A stretch of 64,000 nucleotides of DNA, taken from the NCBI GenBank assembly GCA_964632495.1, contig CAZWDS010000008.1, forward strand, positions 1-64,000, read 5' to 3'. Below are positions 62,142-64,000 of this stretch, piece by piece. The stretch comes from CALKXV01 sp964632495. GTDB taxonomy: Bacteria > Pseudomonadota > Alphaproteobacteria > Rhodobacterales > Rhodobacteraceae. Position 1 is the first letter of the stretch; each line of letters begins with the position of its first letter. The position numbers and the translations under genes are program-made. The notes beneath the pieces are model-generated. The model was not told the DNA's origin and made no database searches. It saw only the letters and a program-made list of their open reading frames with translations.

Positions 62142-63698
62142 ATGGCCAACAAAGACCACGTACTGATTTTCGACACCACGCTGCGCGACGGCGAACAATC
62201 CCCCGGCGCCACCATGAGCCATTCTGAAAAGTTGGAAATCGCCGAACTTCTCGACGACATGGGCGTCGACATCATCGAAGCGGGTTTCCCAATAGCGTCG
62301 GATGGCGACTTTCAAGCCGTGAGCGAGATTGCCAAGCGTTCAAAGAACGCAGTGATCTGCGGGCTGTCGCGTGCCAACTTCAAGGATATCGACCGATGCT
62401 GGGAAGCGGTAAAACACGCCGCCAAGCCCCGCATCCACACCTTCATCGGCACCTCGCCCCTGCACCGCGCCATTCCGAACCTGACAAAGGACGAAATGGC
62501 CGACAAGATCCACGAGACGGTCACCCACGCCCGCAACCTTTGCGACAACGTGCAGTGGTCCCCCATGGATGCCACGCGCACAGAATGGGATTATCTGGCG
62601 CGTACTGTCGAAATTGCCATCAAAGCCGGTGCNNNNNNNNNNNNNNNNNNNNNNNNNNNNNNNNNNNNNNNNNNNNNNNNNNNNNNNNNNNNNNNNNNNN
62701 NNNNNNNNNNNNNNNNNNNNNTGATCTTTGCCACGCATTGTCACAACGATCTGGGCATGGCCACCGCCAACAGCCTTGCAGCCGTCGAAGGGGGTGCCCG
62801 CCAGATTGAATGCACCATCAACGGGTTGGGCGAACGCGCCGGCAACACGGCTTTGGAAGAGGTCGTCATGGCCATGCGCGTGCGCGGTGACATCATGCCT
62901 TACAAGACAGACGTGGATTCCACCAAGCTGATGCACATCTCGCGCCGTGTCGCCACCGTCTCGGGCTTTGCTGTGCAATACAACAAAGCCATCGTAGGCA
63001 AGAACGCCTTCGCCCATGAAAGCGGCATCCACCAGGACGGCATGTTGAAGAACGCCGAAACCTTCGAAATCATGCGCCCCGAAGATGTGGGCTTGACCGA
63101 AACCAATATTGTCATGGGCAAGCACTCGGGACGCGCGGCACTTCGCTCGAAGCTGAACGAATTGGGCTTTGATCTGGCGGACAACCAGTTGAACGACGTC
63201 TTTGTGCGCTTCAAGGCATTGGCCGACCGCAAGAAAGAGGTCTTCGAAGACGATCTGATCGCCTTGATGCGTGATCAGGAAGCTGGCGAAGCGATGGATC
63301 GGATCAAGGTTAAGTTCCTCCGTGTTATCTGCGGAACCGAGGCCCCTCAATCCGCCGACCTGACCCTGGAAATCGATGGCAAGGATCATCAGACCACGGC
63401 CCAAGGTGACGGCCCGGTAGATGCGACCTTTAACGCGGTGAAAGAGCTTTTCCCCCACGAGGCGCTTTTGCAACTTTATCAGGTCCATGCAGTGACCGAA
63501 GGCACGGATGCTCAAGCCACCGTGTCAGTGCGGATGGAAGAAGAGGGCCGCATCACCACCGGCCAGTCCGCCGACACCGATACGGTTGTCGCCAGTGCCA
63601 AGGCCTATGTGAACGCGCTGAACCGGCTTTTGGTCAAACGCGAGCGATCCGAACCGGATGCCGACATCAAGCAGGTGAACTACAAAGACGCCGGTTAA
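62142..63698 (+). CDS. leuA: 2-isopropylmalate synthase (interrupted by N gap)
   Basis: First committed enzyme of leucine biosynthesis: condenses acetyl-CoA with 2-oxoisovalerate. FDTTLRDGEQSPGATM (about 10-25) and the metal-binding THCHNDLGMATANSLAAVEG are seen, then GERAGNTALEEVVMA, HESGIHQDGMLKN and a C-terminal regulatory (LeuA allosteric) domain from about 385. The 518-codon frame is kept across 89 N, which hide about 30 residues of the barrel. It is the last gene of the leuL-cupin-leuA operon. Confidence 0.95.
   Translation: MANKDHVLIFDTTLRDGEQSPGATMSHSEKLEIAELLDDMGVDIIEAGFPIASDGDFQAVSEIAKRSKNAVICGLSRANFKDIDRCWEAVKHAAKPRIHTFIGTSPLHRAIPNLTKDEMADKIHETVTHARNLCDNVQWSPMDATRTEWDYLARTVEIAIKAGXXXXXXXXXXXXXXXXXXXXXXXXXXXXXXXIFATHCHNDLGMATANSLAAVEGGARQIECTINGLGERAGNTALEEVVMAMRVRGDIMPYKTDVDSTKLMHISRRVATVSGFAVQYNKAIVGKNAFAHESGIHQDGMLKNAETFEIMRPEDVGLTETNIVMGKHSGRAALRSKLNELGFDLADNQLNDVFVRFKALADRKKEVFEDDLIALMRDQEAGEAMDRIKVKFLRVICGTEAPQSADLTLEIDGKDHQTTAQGDGPVDATFNAVKELFPHEALLQLYQVHAVTEGTDAQATVSVRMEEEGRITTGQSADTDTVVASAKAYVNALNRLLVKRERSEPDADIKQVNYKDAG
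62633..62721. other. Assembly gap of 89 N
   Basis: Unknown bases inside leuA. The reading frame is conserved on both sides, so the gap length is probably correct to within a multiple of three. Confidence 0.95.
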
Positions 63699-63723
63699 AA
63701 ATCGCTCTGAAAACGGCGATTAA

Positions 63724-63758
63724 TTCGGATGCGTCAACAATCAAGCGACGCATCCGAA
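63724..63758 (+). terminator. Stem-loop downstream of leuA
   Basis: TTCGGATGCGTC / GACGCATCCGAA, a perfect 12-bp stem with an 11-base loop, 25 bases after the leuA stop. Only ACCGTTTCC follows, so it is a probable but U-poor terminator. Confidence 0.6.
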
Positions 63759-63892
63759 ACCGTTTCCAAAATGCATTCAGTTTAAGGCATTTTTCATCTC
63801 ATTCTTCCCAAATTTCGCCACATTTCCGACCCAAAAATACCGGGAATGCTCATGTTTGAGTTTGGTTTGGTCACGGTTATGGGGTTTCGCGA

Positions 63893-64000
63893 ATGTTTCG
63901 CTTTGTATTTTTCGGAGGAAGTTGTGCCGCTGTGATGACCGCAGCAGGGCTTTTGCCAACACCGTCTTCCTATAAAGTTAATGTGCCGGAAATCTCGATT
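63893..64000 (+). CDS. N-terminus of a probable exported protein (cut by window end)
   Basis: An open frame from ATG at 63893 to the window edge, 36 codons, beginning MFRFVFFGGSCAAVMTAAGL, a signal-peptide-like stretch followed by polar residues. No ribosome site of note. The family cannot be recognised from this fragment. Confidence 0.4.
   Translation, partial: MFRFVFFGGSCAAVMTAAGLLPTPSSYKVNVPEISI

Overview
The window looks like a chromosomal segment of a marine alphaproteobacterium of the Rhodobacteraceae (Roseobacter group). The evidence is family-level recognition: the housekeeping blocks gpmI-envC-ctpA, pgsA-moaD-moaE, an L28 gene beside meaB, nadE, and leuA behind a leader peptide, all with moderately high G+C and short intergenic gaps. 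It also carries many TRAP, TTT (tripartite tricarboxylate) and AEC carboxylate transporters. No rRNA, tRNA, CRISPR array, prophage or transposase was seen. A run of 51 C at the left edge and an 89-base N run inside leuA are assembly artefacts.

Layout. (1) 1-7341, all on the minus strand: gpmI, an EnvC-like activator and ctpA as one overlapping operon, then a ligase-associated nuclease, and an XdhC/molybdopterin-binding pair. (2) 7674-46239, accessory catabolic region: a dimethylglycine/sarcosine-dehydrogenase-like gene coupled to an acyl-CoA dehydrogenase; a LysR gene divergent from a flavin reductase, Gfo/Idh and BKACE operon; a TTT transporter with an Asp/Glu-racemase-family enzyme; and a large bidirectional island. 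The island is centred on a GntR gene at 31866. Ten genes run leftward: Zn-dehydrogenase, DapA-family aldolase, TRAP transporter, DUF1330, quinone reductase, SLC13 permease, Gfo/Idh and HIBADH-like. Eleven run rightward: gntR, GST, CMD, TctC-TctB-TctA, Gfo/Idh, a leaderless DctP-like protein, LVIVD, MBL and cytochrome b561. Two perfect copies of TTGGTTAACCAA lie in the divergent promoter and a near-identical copy precedes a second HIBADH-like gene at 44429, so this is probably one regulon. The substrate cannot be read from sequence; the transporter types point to organic or sugar acids. (3) 46310-64000, mostly core genes: metallopeptidase, rpmB, meaB, hrpB, moaE-moaD-pgsA, uvrC, an operon of sppA, a small zinc-ribbon protein, a Ca/Na antiporter and a pteridine-reductase-like SDR, nadE, a secreted 18-MORN-repeat protein, and a leucine-rich leader peptide before a cupin gene and leuA.

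The most interesting points are the GntR operator set and its 21-gene island, the leucine leader peptide whose predicted transcription start coincides with its own AUG and which controls a cupin-leuA operon, a DctP-family binding protein with no export signal inside a TTT operon, twin cytochrome b561 genes, a structured leader with an intrinsic terminator before the dehydrogenase gene at 7674, and several copies of an AAATAC-plus-hairpin intergenic repeat.
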